In this document: positions 1 through 9,756 of the stretch, piece after piece
Layout: every line of letters starts with the position of its first letter
Numbering within the stretch: position 1 is the stretch's first letter
Assembly: GCF_003838195.1 (NCBI RefSeq)
Contig: NZ_RCBY01000021.1
Location: 1 to 60,697, forward strand
Direction: 5' to 3'
DNA: 60,697 nt
Source of the DNA: Okeania hirsuta
Lineage (GTDB): Bacteria; Cyanobacteriota; Cyanobacteriia; Cyanobacteriales; Microcoleaceae
Translations under genes and position numbers: made by a program
Notes under the pieces: generated by a model
The model's input: only the letters and a program-made list of their open reading frames with translations
Databases searched by the model: none
Told to the model about the DNA's origin: nothing

Positions 1-256
1 AATTTTAGCCAAACAATTCACGATACATTAATGTAATCAATCTGCATTAGGATTGCTCCAACATAGATTTTCGATTTGAATCTTTCAGATGGTTTGGTAG
101 TTTCCTGACCCATTGACTGAGTTTAGGTCCTGCAATAGGGCGATTGCCTCCGGCACCAGCGGAGCTGAACGCTTCCTAACCAGAGGCCATCGCAAAAAAA
201 CTAAACCTATGGACATTTCGTCCAGAGTTAATGTTGTTATTTAGAGGTTTTTCTTA
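1..256. other. Upstream intergenic region
   Basis: AT-rich leader before the 5'-nucleotidase gene. It contains a short GC-rich block around 145-195 that looks like part of a dispersed cyanobacterial repeat. I see no gene, RNA or clear promoter that I can defend. Confidence 0.4.
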
Positions 257-2419
257 ATGATTTTCAATCGTATTTGGCAGCATCTGTGGAAGAAGGTAGT
301 GGCGATCGCAATAACCACTACTTTCTTTTTTAGTGTTGCTGTCCCCCCGGCGACAGCATGGAACCTATTCGACTTCTTCAAAGGGCTTGACTGGTTTAGC
401 AAATCCGAACTAGCTCCCACCAGCACTGCTGCTGAGTCTGAGGCTACAACCTTCACCCTGCAACTTCTCCATGCTTCCGATTTTGAAGCTGGCCTGGAAG
501 CTCTGCAAGACGCCCCTCGTTTTTCAGCCGTCCTCAATGCTCTCAAAGAGGACTACCCCAATACGCTTTTCCTTTCCTCTGGAGATAACTACATCCCCAG
601 TCCGTTCCTGTTTGCAAGCGGCGACCCGACCATGAGTGACACCCCTGTAGGTAAAGCTGGTATTGGTCACGCTGATATCGAAATCCTCAACCAATTGGGC
701 GTTCAAGCCTCCACTTTTGGCAATCACGATTTCGATTTGGGCACCAAGGAAGTGAGCGATATCATTCAACCTTCCGGCGAATACCGTGGGGCGTTGTTTC
801 CTTATCTGAGCGCGAACTTAAATTTTGGTACAGACCCCGACTTGGCAGACCGGGTGACGGAAAACGGACAAGAAATTAGCACGCTGGCAGCAGGAGAATT
901 AGCTGGAACGGCGATCGCTACTGTTGGTGGTGAAAAGTTCGGCATCGTCGGTGCAACTACACCATTGTTACCTGTAATCTCTTCCTCCGGCAACGTAACT
1001 GTACTCCCTGAAAATGATACGGACTACGACGCCCTGGCTGCTGATATTCAGGCTGCTGTAGACGAGCTGACAGCAACGGGCATCAACAAAGTAATTCTTT
1101 TGTCCCATATGCAACAGTTGAATATCGAGCGCGACGAACTTGCACCCCGCCTCCGAGATGTGGATATCCTCGTTGCGGGCGGTTCTCATACGTTGCTCTC
1201 TGATGAAACAGACCGCCTCCGCACTGGAGATACCAGCGCTGGTCCTTATCCTATTCTCAAAACTGATGCGGACGGAAACCCAATCGCTGTAGTCAACACG
1301 AAAGCAAACTATACTTATGTGGGTCGCCTGGTGGTAGACTTCGATGCCGAAGGTATCCTCATACCCAGTAGCATCGATCCTAGCATCAGTGGAGCTTATG
1401 CCACTGACGAAGAGGGGGTTTCCGCCACTGGTGGCACGCCAGTTCCGGAAATAGTGGAAATCGTTGATGCCCTCAATGGAGTCATTGCTACCCAGGATGG
1501 CAACATTTTTGGCAACACGACGGTTTTCCTACGAGGCGATCGCTCCTATGTCCGCACTCAAGAAACCAATCTAGGCAATCTGACTTCCGATGCCGATCTG
1601 GCATACGCCAAAACGGTAAATCCCAAGACGCGTATAGCTTTGAAGCATGGGGGTAGCATCCGTTCCAACATCGGCATCATCAATGCAGCGAGTGGCAGCA
1701 CCGACCCCAATGACTTTGAACTGTTGCCCCCAGAAGCAAATCCGGAGGCAGGCAAAGCAGAGGGAGAGGTTTCGGAACTCGACATCAATAATTCTCTCCG
1801 CTTCAACGACGGACTCACCCTGATTACTCTCACGGCAGAACAACTCTTACAGACACTCGAACATGGGGTTGCAGAGACAGCTCCCGGTGCAACCCCCGGT
1901 CAGTTTCCTCAAGTCGGTGGTCTGAAATTTAGCTTCGATCCAGAACGTCATGCTGGCGATCGCGTTATCTCTTTAGTAGTCTCTGGTGATGGCGAATCTG
2001 ATGTTGTTGCTGAAAATGGCGAACTGGTTGGCGACCCCAGTCGCACCTTCCGGGCGATTACTCTTGGCTATCTCGCTGACGGTGGCGACAGCTATCCTTT
2101 CCCCAGTTTTTTGAATGCCGATCCAGTTTTGTTCGACCGTGTCGATCTCTTGGGCGAGCCAGATAGCGATGGCGATGGAGATTTTGAACCGGAAGAAGAC
2201 CTCAACAAAAACGGGGTGAGAGATGAAGCAATAGCAGAACCTTTCGATGGCGTTGCTGACTTCTCTCCTTTCGGCACTGAGCAGGACTCACTGGCGGAAT
2301 ACTTCCATCAAGTTTTTCCTACGGCAGACAGCGCCTTTAGCCAAGCGGACGCCCCCCCTGCCTCTGACGAGCGGATTCAGAACCTAGCGTTTCGGGAAGA
2401 TACAGTGATTTCTCAATAG
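257..2419 (+). CDS. Secreted bifunctional metallophosphatase/5'-nucleotidase
   Basis: Probable exported phosphoesterase that releases phosphate from nucleotides or other organic phosphate outside the cell. Residues 1-34 are a classic signal peptide ending PPATA. The calcineurin-like domain follows: a first metal motif with D75 and E77 (SDFEAG, where many 5'-nucleotidases have DxH), SGDN around 108-111, GNHDF at 155-159, then LLSHM and GGSHT. The 5'-nucleotidase C-terminal domain covers roughly 420-620 (KHGGSIRSNI, NDGLTL). Near the C-terminus an Asp-rich stretch (DSDGDGDFEPEEDLNKNG) looks like a calcium-binding loop. Length 720 aa fits the family. The stop codon lies inside a dispersed repeat that starts at 2415, so the extreme C-terminus may have been reshaped. 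It stands alone with no operon partner. Confidence 0.88.
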   Translation: MIFNRIWQHLWKKVVAIAITTTFFFSVAVPPATAWNLFDFFKGLDWFSKSELAPTSTAAESEATTFTLQLLHASDFEAGLEALQDAPRFSAVLNALKEDYPNTLFLSSGDNYIPSPFLFASGDPTMSDTPVGKAGIGHADIEILNQLGVQASTFGNHDFDLGTKEVSDIIQPSGEYRGALFPYLSANLNFGTDPDLADRVTENGQEISTLAAGELAGTAIATVGGEKFGIVGATTPLLPVISSSGNVTVLPENDTDYDALAADIQAAVDELTATGINKVILLSHMQQLNIERDELAPRLRDVDILVAGGSHTLLSDETDRLRTGDTSAGPYPILKTDADGNPIAVVNTKANYTYVGRLVVDFDAEGILIPSSIDPSISGAYATDEEGVSATGGTPVPEIVEIVDALNGVIATQDGNIFGNTTVFLRGDRSYVRTQETNLGNLTSDADLAYAKTVNPKTRIALKHGGSIRSNIGIINAASGSTDPNDFELLPPEANPEAGKAEGEVSELDINNSLRFNDGLTLITLTAEQLLQTLEHGVAETAPGATPGQFPQVGGLKFSFDPERHAGDRVISLVVSGDGESDVVAENGELVGDPSRTFRAITLGYLADGGDSYPFPSFLNADPVLFDRVDLLGEPDSDGDGDFEPEEDLNKNGVRDEAIAEPFDGVADFSPFGTEQDSLAEYFHQVFPTADSAFSQADAPPASDERIQNLAFREDTVISQ

Positions 2420-2555
2420 ACATAGGCGTGAAAAAGATATAGCAGAAGAAGGAAGGAAGAAGGAAGAAGCAAGAAGGAAAAATCTTGCGTTATCTGAGTT
2501 TTAAGCTTTTAATATGTCCTAATCTTTGCTTCGACTGCTATATAGACTTTTTGCA
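2415..2555. repeat. Dispersed 37-bp repeat interrupted by a family-A MITE
   Basis: The host repeat (AATAGACATAGGCGTGAAAA...) runs from 2415 to 2439 and resumes at 2543-2555. The same repeat is uninterrupted at 41737-41774 and, inverted, near 51624-51660. This gives a direct empty-site comparison for the insertion at 2440-2540. Confidence 0.8.
2440..2540. mobile_element. Family-A MITE, TIR TAGCAG, with TA target duplication
   Basis: A 101-bp element beginning TAGCAG and ending CTGCTA, flanked on both sides by TA. Removing the element plus one TA restores exactly the repeat found at 41737-41774. It holds a purine-rich GAAGGAAGAAGG tract and no coding capacity. A second, inverted copy lies at 59132-59225 and a decayed one near 42415-42491. 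TA duplication is typical of IS630/Tc1-mariner transposases, so such an enzyme probably moved it in trans (inference). Confidence 0.78.
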
Positions 2556-3196
2556 TATTGTTTCGGTAATGACCCTGGCAACGTTTAATCAATAGCTAAC
2601 TAAGGAACTTGTGCCTAAAGAACATACCAGTTATTTAGCATACTGCAAGTGAGAATCGGATACACTTGCCTCAAAGATCTACTGCACTACTTTAGAAGTA
2701 GTAGCTGAAGTCCAAGCTAATTCTACCTTGTTATCAAGTGTAACTGATTAATTAATCTTGTTAAGGAGAGCGATCAAGCACAATTCTGAATCATTTAGTT
2801 TTAAGGCGATCGCCGTCCTCTTAAATTCCTACATCTCCTTCAGAATAGTTGTTTCATATATAAGCTATTGGTGATTATTTGTCAACTAAAATCTCTGATT
2901 TTTAATAAAAAATAAATTGTTGACAAGAACAAAAGACGTGATAGTATTTTGAGTAAAGGCAATAAGTGCAAGCAACTAATGGGCATCTCCAAAAATCCCA
3001 AATAAAATCAATTCTCACACATAAATTATCAATTATTTCCCCTCCCAGGAGGGGGAGGGGCGAGGGGTGGGTTCCCTACTGCCTACAGCAAAGCTGCCTA
3101 CTGCCTCTTTTCTGGAGATGTCTAATGAATATTATTTGATTGCTATGGCCTTCAAGAAAGTTGAATTGTTCACCTTCAAAACAGACAATAGTTCTT
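2556..3196. other. Intergenic region with GC-rich dispersed repeat
   Basis: No gene seen. Around 3039-3072 lies a C/G-rich palindromic repeat (CCCCTCCCAGGAGGGGGAGG) whose relatives occur near 15336-15388 and 40824-40864. The rest is AT-rich and probably contains the promoter of the downstream epimerase-like gene. Confidence 0.4.
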
Positions 3197-4789
3197 ATGT
3201 TCAACCTAACTCGCCATCGTCTATTTAAGATGGCAGCCAGTATATTCCTGAGTTTTACACTTCTGTTTGTATCCAGCGTTCAACCAGCTTTAGCATTAGT
3301 GTCCTCAACTCATCAATATCCTGTTGATAATATTGATGGAATTATTGCCGATGTTCCCACAGGCGAACGTTGGCTGCAACATTTGGAAGAAGACTTGCTC
3401 CCATTTTGGACAATGGACGAAGCACTGGGCGATCCCGTTGGCAATTACCCGACTTATCGATGCAATGACGGGTCTTTGTACAGTTGGAGAAATCCCTGTC
3501 CAGAACTTGAAAATGCTGATTCGGGTATCGTCAAGCTCGATCGAGAGTACATCAGGGCAAAATCAAGACAAATCTTTGCTTATGGCGTTGCTTACCATCT
3601 AACCGGAAAGAGCGAATACCTACAATGGGCTAAAGATGGAGTAGATTATCTACGCGAATATGGTTTAGCCCCAGAAGGTGGTGCTTACACCTACTTTGAA
3701 GATGGAGTTGGCCTACCAAGTAAAGATCGCAGGATCAGTCAAGATATGGCTTATGCTGTTGCTGGTCTAGGATTCTACTACTATCTTACCCGTGACCCCG
3801 ATGTATTAGAAGATATCGTTGCCCTCAAAGACTATATCTTTGAGACCTATTACGATGCAGAATGGGATTTACTTGCATGGGCACATGAGGATTATGTAGA
3901 TTACGTTGATGAATATGGTAACGAACAAAAAGTTAGTAAGGATCAACGGGAATTAGTAGCTCAACTTGACCAAGTTTATGGTTATATGTTGTTGCTCACT
4001 CCCACATTGCCTGAAACTTTTAATGGCAAACCCCTCCGCTCCCAATGGGAAGATGACTTGGTGCATCTAGCTACAATTATGAGCGAGCAGTTTTATACAC
4101 CAGACAACAATATTTTCTTTGGAGCAATTACCGATCCAAGCAAACAAAGGTTAGGAACAGATCATACAGATTTTGGTCACTCCATTAAAACCTTATGGTT
4201 GATCTATGAAATCGGTAAATTAACTGGACATTACGAACTCACTGCTTTTGCTCAAGAAAAAGTACCTTTAATTTTTGAAGAAGCTTTCCTAGAAGATGGA
4301 ACTTGGGGTCGTCGAATCAATCAATATGGTCAGTTAGAAACTGATAAAGAATGGTGGATTTTAGCTGAGTTGGATCAAACTGCTGCTACCTTCAGTTTGC
4401 GCGATCCTTCTTACGCTAAATACTTGCCCACTACCTATGCTTATTGGTTTAAGTATATGATAGACCACGAACATGGTGGTACTTGGCACTGGGTAAGTGC
4501 TAAGAATAATCTTCCTGACTTGAGTATGCCTAAGCAACACTCCTGGAAAAATGCTTTCCACAGCTTTGAGCACGATCTAGTTGGTTATATTACTGGTCAA
4601 GCAATTCACAATTTGCCTGTCACTTTGTATTTTGCTTTCGAGGAAATTCCTGATAACACTCAAATTCGTCCCTACCTGTTTGCGGCTAAGGTTCAATCCA
4701 TGATCGAGCCTCTGAAGCGCAATGGGAGAAAGATTCGCCCAGTTTTAGGTTCAACTCAACAAATAGTTACATTAGTTGATGTTCGATAA
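3197..4789 (+). CDS. Secreted AGE-family epimerase-like (alpha/alpha barrel) protein
   Basis: A 530-aa protein. I chose the ATG at 3197 because it opens a clear signal peptide (residues 1-33, hydrophobic SIFLSFTLLFVSSV and ALA cleavage site); the frame is open from 3140 only by a TTG. The mature part resembles N-acylglucosamine 2-epimerase/cellobiose epimerase folds: repeated helical segments with YGVAYHLTG, WAKDGVDYLREYG, DLDQVYGYMLLL-type blocks, TDFGHSIKTLWLIYE and a His-rich C-terminal part (KQHSWKNAFHSFEHDLVGY). These enzymes invert C2 of N-acetylglucosamine or mannobiose-type sugars; here the substrate is unknown and would be periplasmic or extracellular. A MITE begins 25 bp after the stop. 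Confidence 0.72.
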   Translation: MFNLTRHRLFKMAASIFLSFTLLFVSSVQPALALVSSTHQYPVDNIDGIIADVPTGERWLQHLEEDLLPFWTMDEALGDPVGNYPTYRCNDGSLYSWRNPCPELENADSGIVKLDREYIRAKSRQIFAYGVAYHLTGKSEYLQWAKDGVDYLREYGLAPEGGAYTYFEDGVGLPSKDRRISQDMAYAVAGLGFYYYLTRDPDVLEDIVALKDYIFETYYDAEWDLLAWAHEDYVDYVDEYGNEQKVSKDQRELVAQLDQVYGYMLLLTPTLPETFNGKPLRSQWEDDLVHLATIMSEQFYTPDNNIFFGAITDPSKQRLGTDHTDFGHSIKTLWLIYEIGKLTGHYELTAFAQEKVPLIFEEAFLEDGTWGRRINQYGQLETDKEWWILAELDQTAATFSLRDPSYAKYLPTTYAYWFKYMIDHEHGGTWHWVSAKNNLPDLSMPKQHSWKNAFHSFEHDLVGYITGQAIHNLPVTLYFAFEEIPDNTQIRPYLFAAKVQSMIEPLKRNGRKIRPVLGSTQQIVTLVDVR

Positions 4790-4814
4790 ACCCTAAATCT
4801 CAAGATATAGTTAC

Positions 4815-4955
4815 TAGACTTGTCGCTTTATAACTATAAAAAACTGCTAAACCCTTATCATGTAAGGATTTTAGCAATTTCCAGTGCAAAACGTATGGAA
4901 TTACTACTGTGTCTTAATTTGAGCGATTTTTTCTATCTATTTAGCGACAACTCTA
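4815..4955. mobile_element. Family-D MITE, TIR TAGACTTGTCGCT
   Basis: A 141-bp element. The left end TAGACTTGTCGCT is matched by the right end AGCGACAACTCTA. A homologous inverted copy at 24122-24416 contains a nested insertion. It abuts the conserved part of the decarboxylase remnant, so the reading frame that opens at 4820 starts inside this element. Confidence 0.75.
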
Positions 4956-6143
4956 TTTCAGAAACTTTAGGGGACGGGAAGCAGCACCCCATTATTGCGG
5001 TGGTTGCGGTGTTTGGCAGCACGGAAGAGGGCACAGTGGATGAGCTGGTGAAGATTTTGGATCTGCGGAACAACTATCGTAAAGATAATGATGTGGACTT
5101 TGTGGTGCATGCGGATTGTGCTTGGGGTGGTTATTTTGCTTCGCTGATCGGTGTCGATGAAACCAACGTCCCGAGAGCCGTCAGCGACTACGTTATGGCT
5201 CAATATGGGCAACTGGGTAAGACGGATACAATTACGATCGATCCCCACAAAACTGGTTACTTGCCTTATCCAGCGGGGGCTTTGTGTTATCGCAATATGA
5301 CGATGCGGACTCTGATCGCCTTTGGCGCCCCCTATATCAACAATGCTCCCGGCGAGACAGATCCCAAATTGTCTCTGGGAGACTATGGTATTGAAGGCTC
5401 GAAGCCAGGGGCAGCAGCAGCAGGGGTATATCTCAGCCATGCGGCTATCCCCCTCACACCTCATGGTTACGGTAAACTGATGACCCTGACGGCGTACAAC
5501 TGTAAAATCTTCCATTGGAAGTTAGTGGAGATGAGCGATCAGGACCCAGATTTCACTGTGGAGCCAACGCCTCATTGGTCTGACTCAACCCTAAGTAAAG
5601 AAGAGGCAGTCAAGTCTTTTCTGAGCAAGCTGTCTGGCAAAACCCCTCAATCAATCCTCAACGATGCCATGGGTACGGATCTGGCAACTCTGCGCGAGGA
5701 GGGGTCAGATTTGAATATCCTCACTTATGCCTTCAACTATAAGCTAAACCCAGGTGGCCCGGTGGAAACGAATCTGGACAAGTTGAATGCGTTTAATGAG
5801 ATGATCTACGATCGCATCAGTTTGAAGGCAGATGATCGTGACATCTACAACTATAAGATTCTTGTTAGTTCGACATCCTTCTACAGCGACACCTACGGCG
5901 AGGTATTTTTCAATGATTACCTCGGACGCTTGACGGAGACTGACCCGAATCTTCCCGATCCTACTTCCAGTACTGGAACTGGCGACAAGATCGTGGTAAT
6001 GCGCTCGGTCATTATGGACCCTTGGATTACAGAGAGATGTGGACGGTAAGCCCTTTGTCGAGTACATCGTGGCTGAGTTATTTGACATCGTGCGAGAGGT
6101 GGTTAACGAAGTTCGGGCTAATCCAGCCATATTGGGTGTTTAG
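4956..6143 (+). pseudogene. PLP-dependent (group II, tyrosine/glutamate type) decarboxylase remnant
   Basis: The conserved part starts just after the family-D MITE and keeps the PLP-binding signatures: HADCAWGGYF (Asp pairing with the pyridine N) and the lysine motif TIDPHKTGYLPYPAGA. Bacterial tyrosine decarboxylases of this type have about 600 residues, so roughly the N-terminal 200 or more residues are missing. At the 3' end the frame stops at 6049, but a +1 shift around 6032-6036 opens DVDGKPFVEYIVAELF...ANPAILGV and ends at 6143, a convincing original C-terminus. With both a lost 5' end and a frameshift it is a pseudogene. Its neighbour at 6458 is another, unrelated decarboxylase. Confidence 0.78.
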
Positions 6144-6457
6144 TTAGGTCAGGTGTGTTTGTTAGAACGCACCCTTTTGCTTTTAGGGAAGTCATGGTGG
6201 GCAAAATAGCCCACTTTGATTTGATTACTTCCCTAATATTTGGAAAGAGGCGATCGCTATGCTCAATACCACAGTACGATCGCCCCTATTGACAAGAAAA
6301 ATCTACCAATGGTAGATCAAACAATATTGTTGATTGGAGTTAGTCAGAATAATGCTTTTTGCTACCTCTCGACGCTATTTTTTGCGAGAGATGGCTGTAT
6401 TTGCAGCCATCCTCAAAACTTTCTCAACTTTCAGGAAATTAACTTAAGGAGAATATC
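6144..6457. other. Intergenic region before the PSD-like gene
   Basis: No convincing gene; the apparent 107-codon frame here lacks conserved features. A Shine-Dalgarno AAGGAG at about 6447-6452 serves the start at 6458. Confidence 0.5.
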
Positions 6458-7675
6458 ATGTCACTACCAAACAAAGAAGACATTCAACCATTTATCAACC
6501 AAATCAGAACTTGGTACAATACTGATGATACTGGGTTTAAAACCTTTTTTGATGCAGCAGTAGAAAATGTCAAACCAATTCCCGAAGGTATAGATGAAAG
6601 CGTTAAAAAGGACTGGCAAGGGGCAACAATAGATACCCTATGCGCTTTCTTTGAAGAATGGTACGAGTGGCTACCGGGAGTACCAGAAGGGTTGGATTAT
6701 ATCCAAAAATTTAGTTGGCTATATTATAAGAATGAATACGGTTTGGCTTTTGTCACCAAAGGTAAAGGTTATGAAATGACCAAACAATTTGTAGATTTGC
6801 GCGGTGATTATCTTGATTCTACTGACAGCACAGACCTCATTGACCAATGGATAAATGAACTGGGTGGTGCAGATGCAGTTTGTTCTGAGTTTTCTTGTCC
6901 GGCACCGGGAACCGCACATCAAGGATTTACTAATTTTAATGAATTTTTTGCCAGGGAACTCAACACAGAAAGCAAGTCAAGACCCATTACTGCACCAGAT
7001 GATGATTCTGTTGTGGTAGCTCCAGCAGATAGTGTCATCAATATGATTGTTGACGACTTAACATTGGAAACAAAAATTGCTGTCAAAACAGTATTTTTGA
7101 ATGTGAAAGAGCTGTTGAATAATTCCAGTTATGCCGATCGCTTCCTGGGAGGAACTGCAGTTTCTTGTATTCTTATGCCTGATACTTATCACTACTACCA
7201 TGCACCTGTATCTGGCAAGGTTGTAGAATCTAATGAAGATGTAGCTGGAGAATATTTCGGCATCAATAATTTTCCGGGTTTGTTGAACGATGATAATGTT
7301 GGTTATGGATATAGCTACAGCGTCTTTGAACATTTTCGGCGGGGATATTTGGTGATCGAAACAGCCAATTATGGTTGTGTTGGCATGATTCCTGTAGGAT
7401 TGAATACTATTGCTTCAGTGATATTTGAGGAAGCATTCAAGAATATTACTGATAGTACAAATGGTGTTGAAGTGAAAAAAGGCGATCGCATAGGTTGTTT
7501 TAAATATGGTGGTTCCTTAAATATTCTTTTGTTTGAAAAGGACCATTTTCCTTCATTAAATATTATGCAAGGTCAGCAAATTGGATTATTGATGGGCGAA
7601 TCCGAATCAGAAGTCAAGTTAACGAGAACAAGGTTGAATCGTTTCTTGAATCGAATTGCTTATTTAGCAAAATAA
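6458..7675 (+). CDS. Pyruvoyl-dependent decarboxylase, phosphatidylserine decarboxylase superfamily (PsiD-like architecture)
   Basis: A 405-aa protein with a good ribosome-binding site before ATG 6458. Residues about 1-160 form the helical N-terminal domain found in PSD-related soluble enzymes such as fungal PsiD tryptophan decarboxylases. They are followed by FTNFNEFFARELN and RPITAPDDDSVVVAPAD, the standard entry to the PSD catalytic domain. The self-processing site is KYGGSLN, with Ser353 expected to become the pyruvoyl group after cleavage (LGST in classical PSD). No membrane anchor is visible. The long N-terminal domain argues for an amino-acid decarboxylase rather than the membrane phospholipid enzyme. 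Substrate unknown; the adjacent PLP-decarboxylase ruin suggests amine synthesis at this locus (inference). Confidence 0.8.
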   Translation: MSLPNKEDIQPFINQIRTWYNTDDTGFKTFFDAAVENVKPIPEGIDESVKKDWQGATIDTLCAFFEEWYEWLPGVPEGLDYIQKFSWLYYKNEYGLAFVTKGKGYEMTKQFVDLRGDYLDSTDSTDLIDQWINELGGADAVCSEFSCPAPGTAHQGFTNFNEFFARELNTESKSRPITAPDDDSVVVAPADSVINMIVDDLTLETKIAVKTVFLNVKELLNNSSYADRFLGGTAVSCILMPDTYHYYHAPVSGKVVESNEDVAGEYFGINNFPGLLNDDNVGYGYSYSVFEHFRRGYLVIETANYGCVGMIPVGLNTIASVIFEEAFKNITDSTNGVEVKKGDRIGCFKYGGSLNILLFEKDHFPSLNIMQGQQIGLLMGESESEVKLTRTRLNRFLNRIAYLAK

Positions 7676-7989
7676 AAAATTAGTTCTCTAAATCTACAAA
7701 ATCCACCTAATATATTTGATAACTCTATTGCTGTCCTTGACAACAGGTTACAAAGGCTTGTTTATTTTCTAGAGATGTCTCATTATAAATAGCCTTAAAT
7801 TCAGACAATTTGTTATATCATTTTGCTATATCATATCTGGTTGAATATTTATAATTAGAGCTGCATAGTAGGGTTTGAGCAAAAAGATGGATATTTAATT
7901 GGCTAAATCTCTACTACAGACAAAAACTTTTTTATCACTTATGATCGGAACATGATATTACCTATAAAGTAGAAACAGGAATCGTATTT
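7676..7989. other. Intergenic region with partial family-C repeat
   Basis: AT-rich with no gene. A fragment resembling family-C ends (ATATCATATCTGGTTGAATA) lies at about 7826-7845. The region must carry the promoter of the amylase gene, but I cannot point to it. Confidence 0.35.
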
Positions 7990-9387
7990 ATGGACACAAA
8001 AAATCGTTTGGCTTTCAGTTTTCTAATAACGTGGGTTTGTACCTGCTTCCTGGCAGTAATTATTGGACTGACATCCAATGCTGCTCCTGCCAAAGCAGAT
8101 GTTATCTACCACGCTTTCGATGAATGTTTTGCCAATGTCACAGCAGAACTGCCAGAAATTAAAGCAGCAGGATATAACTATATTCAAATTTCTCCTCCCA
8201 ATCAAACACCATCACGGGAAGATGATGCCTGTACATCAGACAAATACTGGTACTTTCAGTATCAGCCTTATGATTATGTTCTCGAAGGAAATCTAGGAAG
8301 TGAGCAAGATTTAAAGGATTTGATTGACGCTGCTCACGAACGGGGAATTAAAATTATTGCCGATGTAGTTTTTAATCACATGGCTAATTATCGTTTTTAT
8401 AAAGATGTTGCACCTTTCCCTGAAGCATATCCGCTCTACCCAAAAAAAGAATATTTCCACGAGGCAAAATGTATCGCCAACTATAATAATTCCTACGAAG
8501 TTGAAAATGATTGGTTATGCAGTCCCAATGACAAGGAAGGATTGCCAGATTTGAGGACAGACTTACCTTATGTGCAACAGAAACAGCATGAGTATATGCA
8601 AAAATTGATGGATCTTGGCATCGATGGTTTCCGCTTTGATGCTGTCAAACACATTTCTGTTGAGGATTTGGAAAAGATAGTCGAAATTATCCCTGAAGAT
8701 AAGTTTTATTATGGTGAAGCGATCGGTCGCAACTTTGACGAGAGCATGAAATATATTCCAGTGTTTCCCAAAGTAACAGATTTTCAACTGGTTAATACCT
8801 TGAAAAGTGCTTTTACTTACGGGGGAGACTTACGCTCTTTAATTAATCCAGTAGATACTCAGCGTGCTGTACCTGGAGACAATGCGGTTACCTTTGCTCG
8901 GAACCACGATACTTGGGCAATAGGACAGTTTGATAATTGGAAATTTGACAAGAACGATTTAGTTTTAGCAACAGCTTACGTTTTAGGGAGAAAAGAAGGA
9001 ACGCCTTTGATTTTAACTTTTGATGCTTTCGACCCTACAATTGTTGCTGGCACAAAATTTCACCAACAAATGATGGGAGAATCTCAATATTATCGCAATG
9101 GTAACGAAATTGCTGACAGTGCGGACAGTCCTAATTTACTCTTGATCGAGCGTGGAGATAAGGGTTTAACCATTATTAATAAAGCTGGTGAAACATTTGA
9201 TGTCAGTGCTGCTAAAATGCCTGGTTTAGGAGTTGGTTGTTACAACGAACTACAGTACGACTTTGAAATGTGTGTAGACTATGGCGGTGACGGTCAGAAG
9301 TATATTAACAAGTGGGGTTCTCCTAATCGTGGTGGAATTGAAATCGGTCCCCGTACCGCATTGTTCTTTGTCAAAAATGAGGCTTAA
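7990..9387 (+). CDS. Secreted alpha-amylase, GH13
   Basis: A 465-aa glycoside hydrolase with a signal peptide (residues 1-36, cleavage after APAKA). The four GH13 motifs are present: DVVFNH at 125-130; GFRFDAVKH at 213-221 with nucleophile D217; YGEAI with acid/base E243; and RNHDT at 304-308 with transition-state stabiliser D307. A substrate-binding C-terminal beta domain ends GIEIGPRTALFF. The length is near the minimum for a catalytic domain plus domain C, and there is no starch-binding module. It probably hydrolyses external alpha-glucans. Its last 40 codons are repeated as a relic at 14949-15068. Confidence 0.9.
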   Translation: MDTKNRLAFSFLITWVCTCFLAVIIGLTSNAAPAKADVIYHAFDECFANVTAELPEIKAAGYNYIQISPPNQTPSREDDACTSDKYWYFQYQPYDYVLEGNLGSEQDLKDLIDAAHERGIKIIADVVFNHMANYRFYKDVAPFPEAYPLYPKKEYFHEAKCIANYNNSYEVENDWLCSPNDKEGLPDLRTDLPYVQQKQHEYMQKLMDLGIDGFRFDAVKHISVEDLEKIVEIIPEDKFYYGEAIGRNFDESMKYIPVFPKVTDFQLVNTLKSAFTYGGDLRSLINPVDTQRAVPGDNAVTFARNHDTWAIGQFDNWKFDKNDLVLATAYVLGRKEGTPLILTFDAFDPTIVAGTKFHQQMMGESQYYRNGNEIADSADSPNLLLIERGDKGLTIINKAGETFDVSAAKMPGLGVGCYNELQYDFEMCVDYGGDGQKYINKWGSPNRGGIEIGPRTALFFVKNEA

Positions 9388-9756
9388 GTTGTCTCTTTGA
9401 TGACCATACCAGATTAATATTGGTGAGGATAGCGATCGCCGTACAATGAATTTATTCATATTTGATGGCGATCGCCTCTTTCTGTAATCTTCTAATTTGA
9501 ATGTACAGAATGTGGCTTCCAAGCTGACAGAGACTTTAATGCTGCTGTCAATTTGGATATTTGTGTAATTAGGTGGAATTTCCACCGAAATTATATCAAA
9601 TTCGGTAGCATCGGTTTCAACAATTAATAATTAACAATTAATAATTAATAATTACCTCTTCTTATAAAGAAGCTGAAGATAGAACATTATTTTTATACCA
9701 AATTAAGCAGATTTGATATTAAGTCTGCTATTGAAGATAAGTTGCAGACTGCGGTC

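Noticed and set aside
4820-4955. N-terminal 45 residues of the apparent decarboxylase frame
   Set aside because: This part is the translation of the family-D MITE and has no relation to decarboxylases.
4967-5515. Long open frame on the reverse strand (182 codons)
   Set aside because: It is antisense to the conserved decarboxylase motifs, has no family features and is explained by codon bias of the forward gene.
6240-6563. 107-codon frame overlapping the PSD-like gene start
   Set aside because: It overlaps the well-supported gene in another frame, lacks conserved features and reads through a HIP1-rich spacer.
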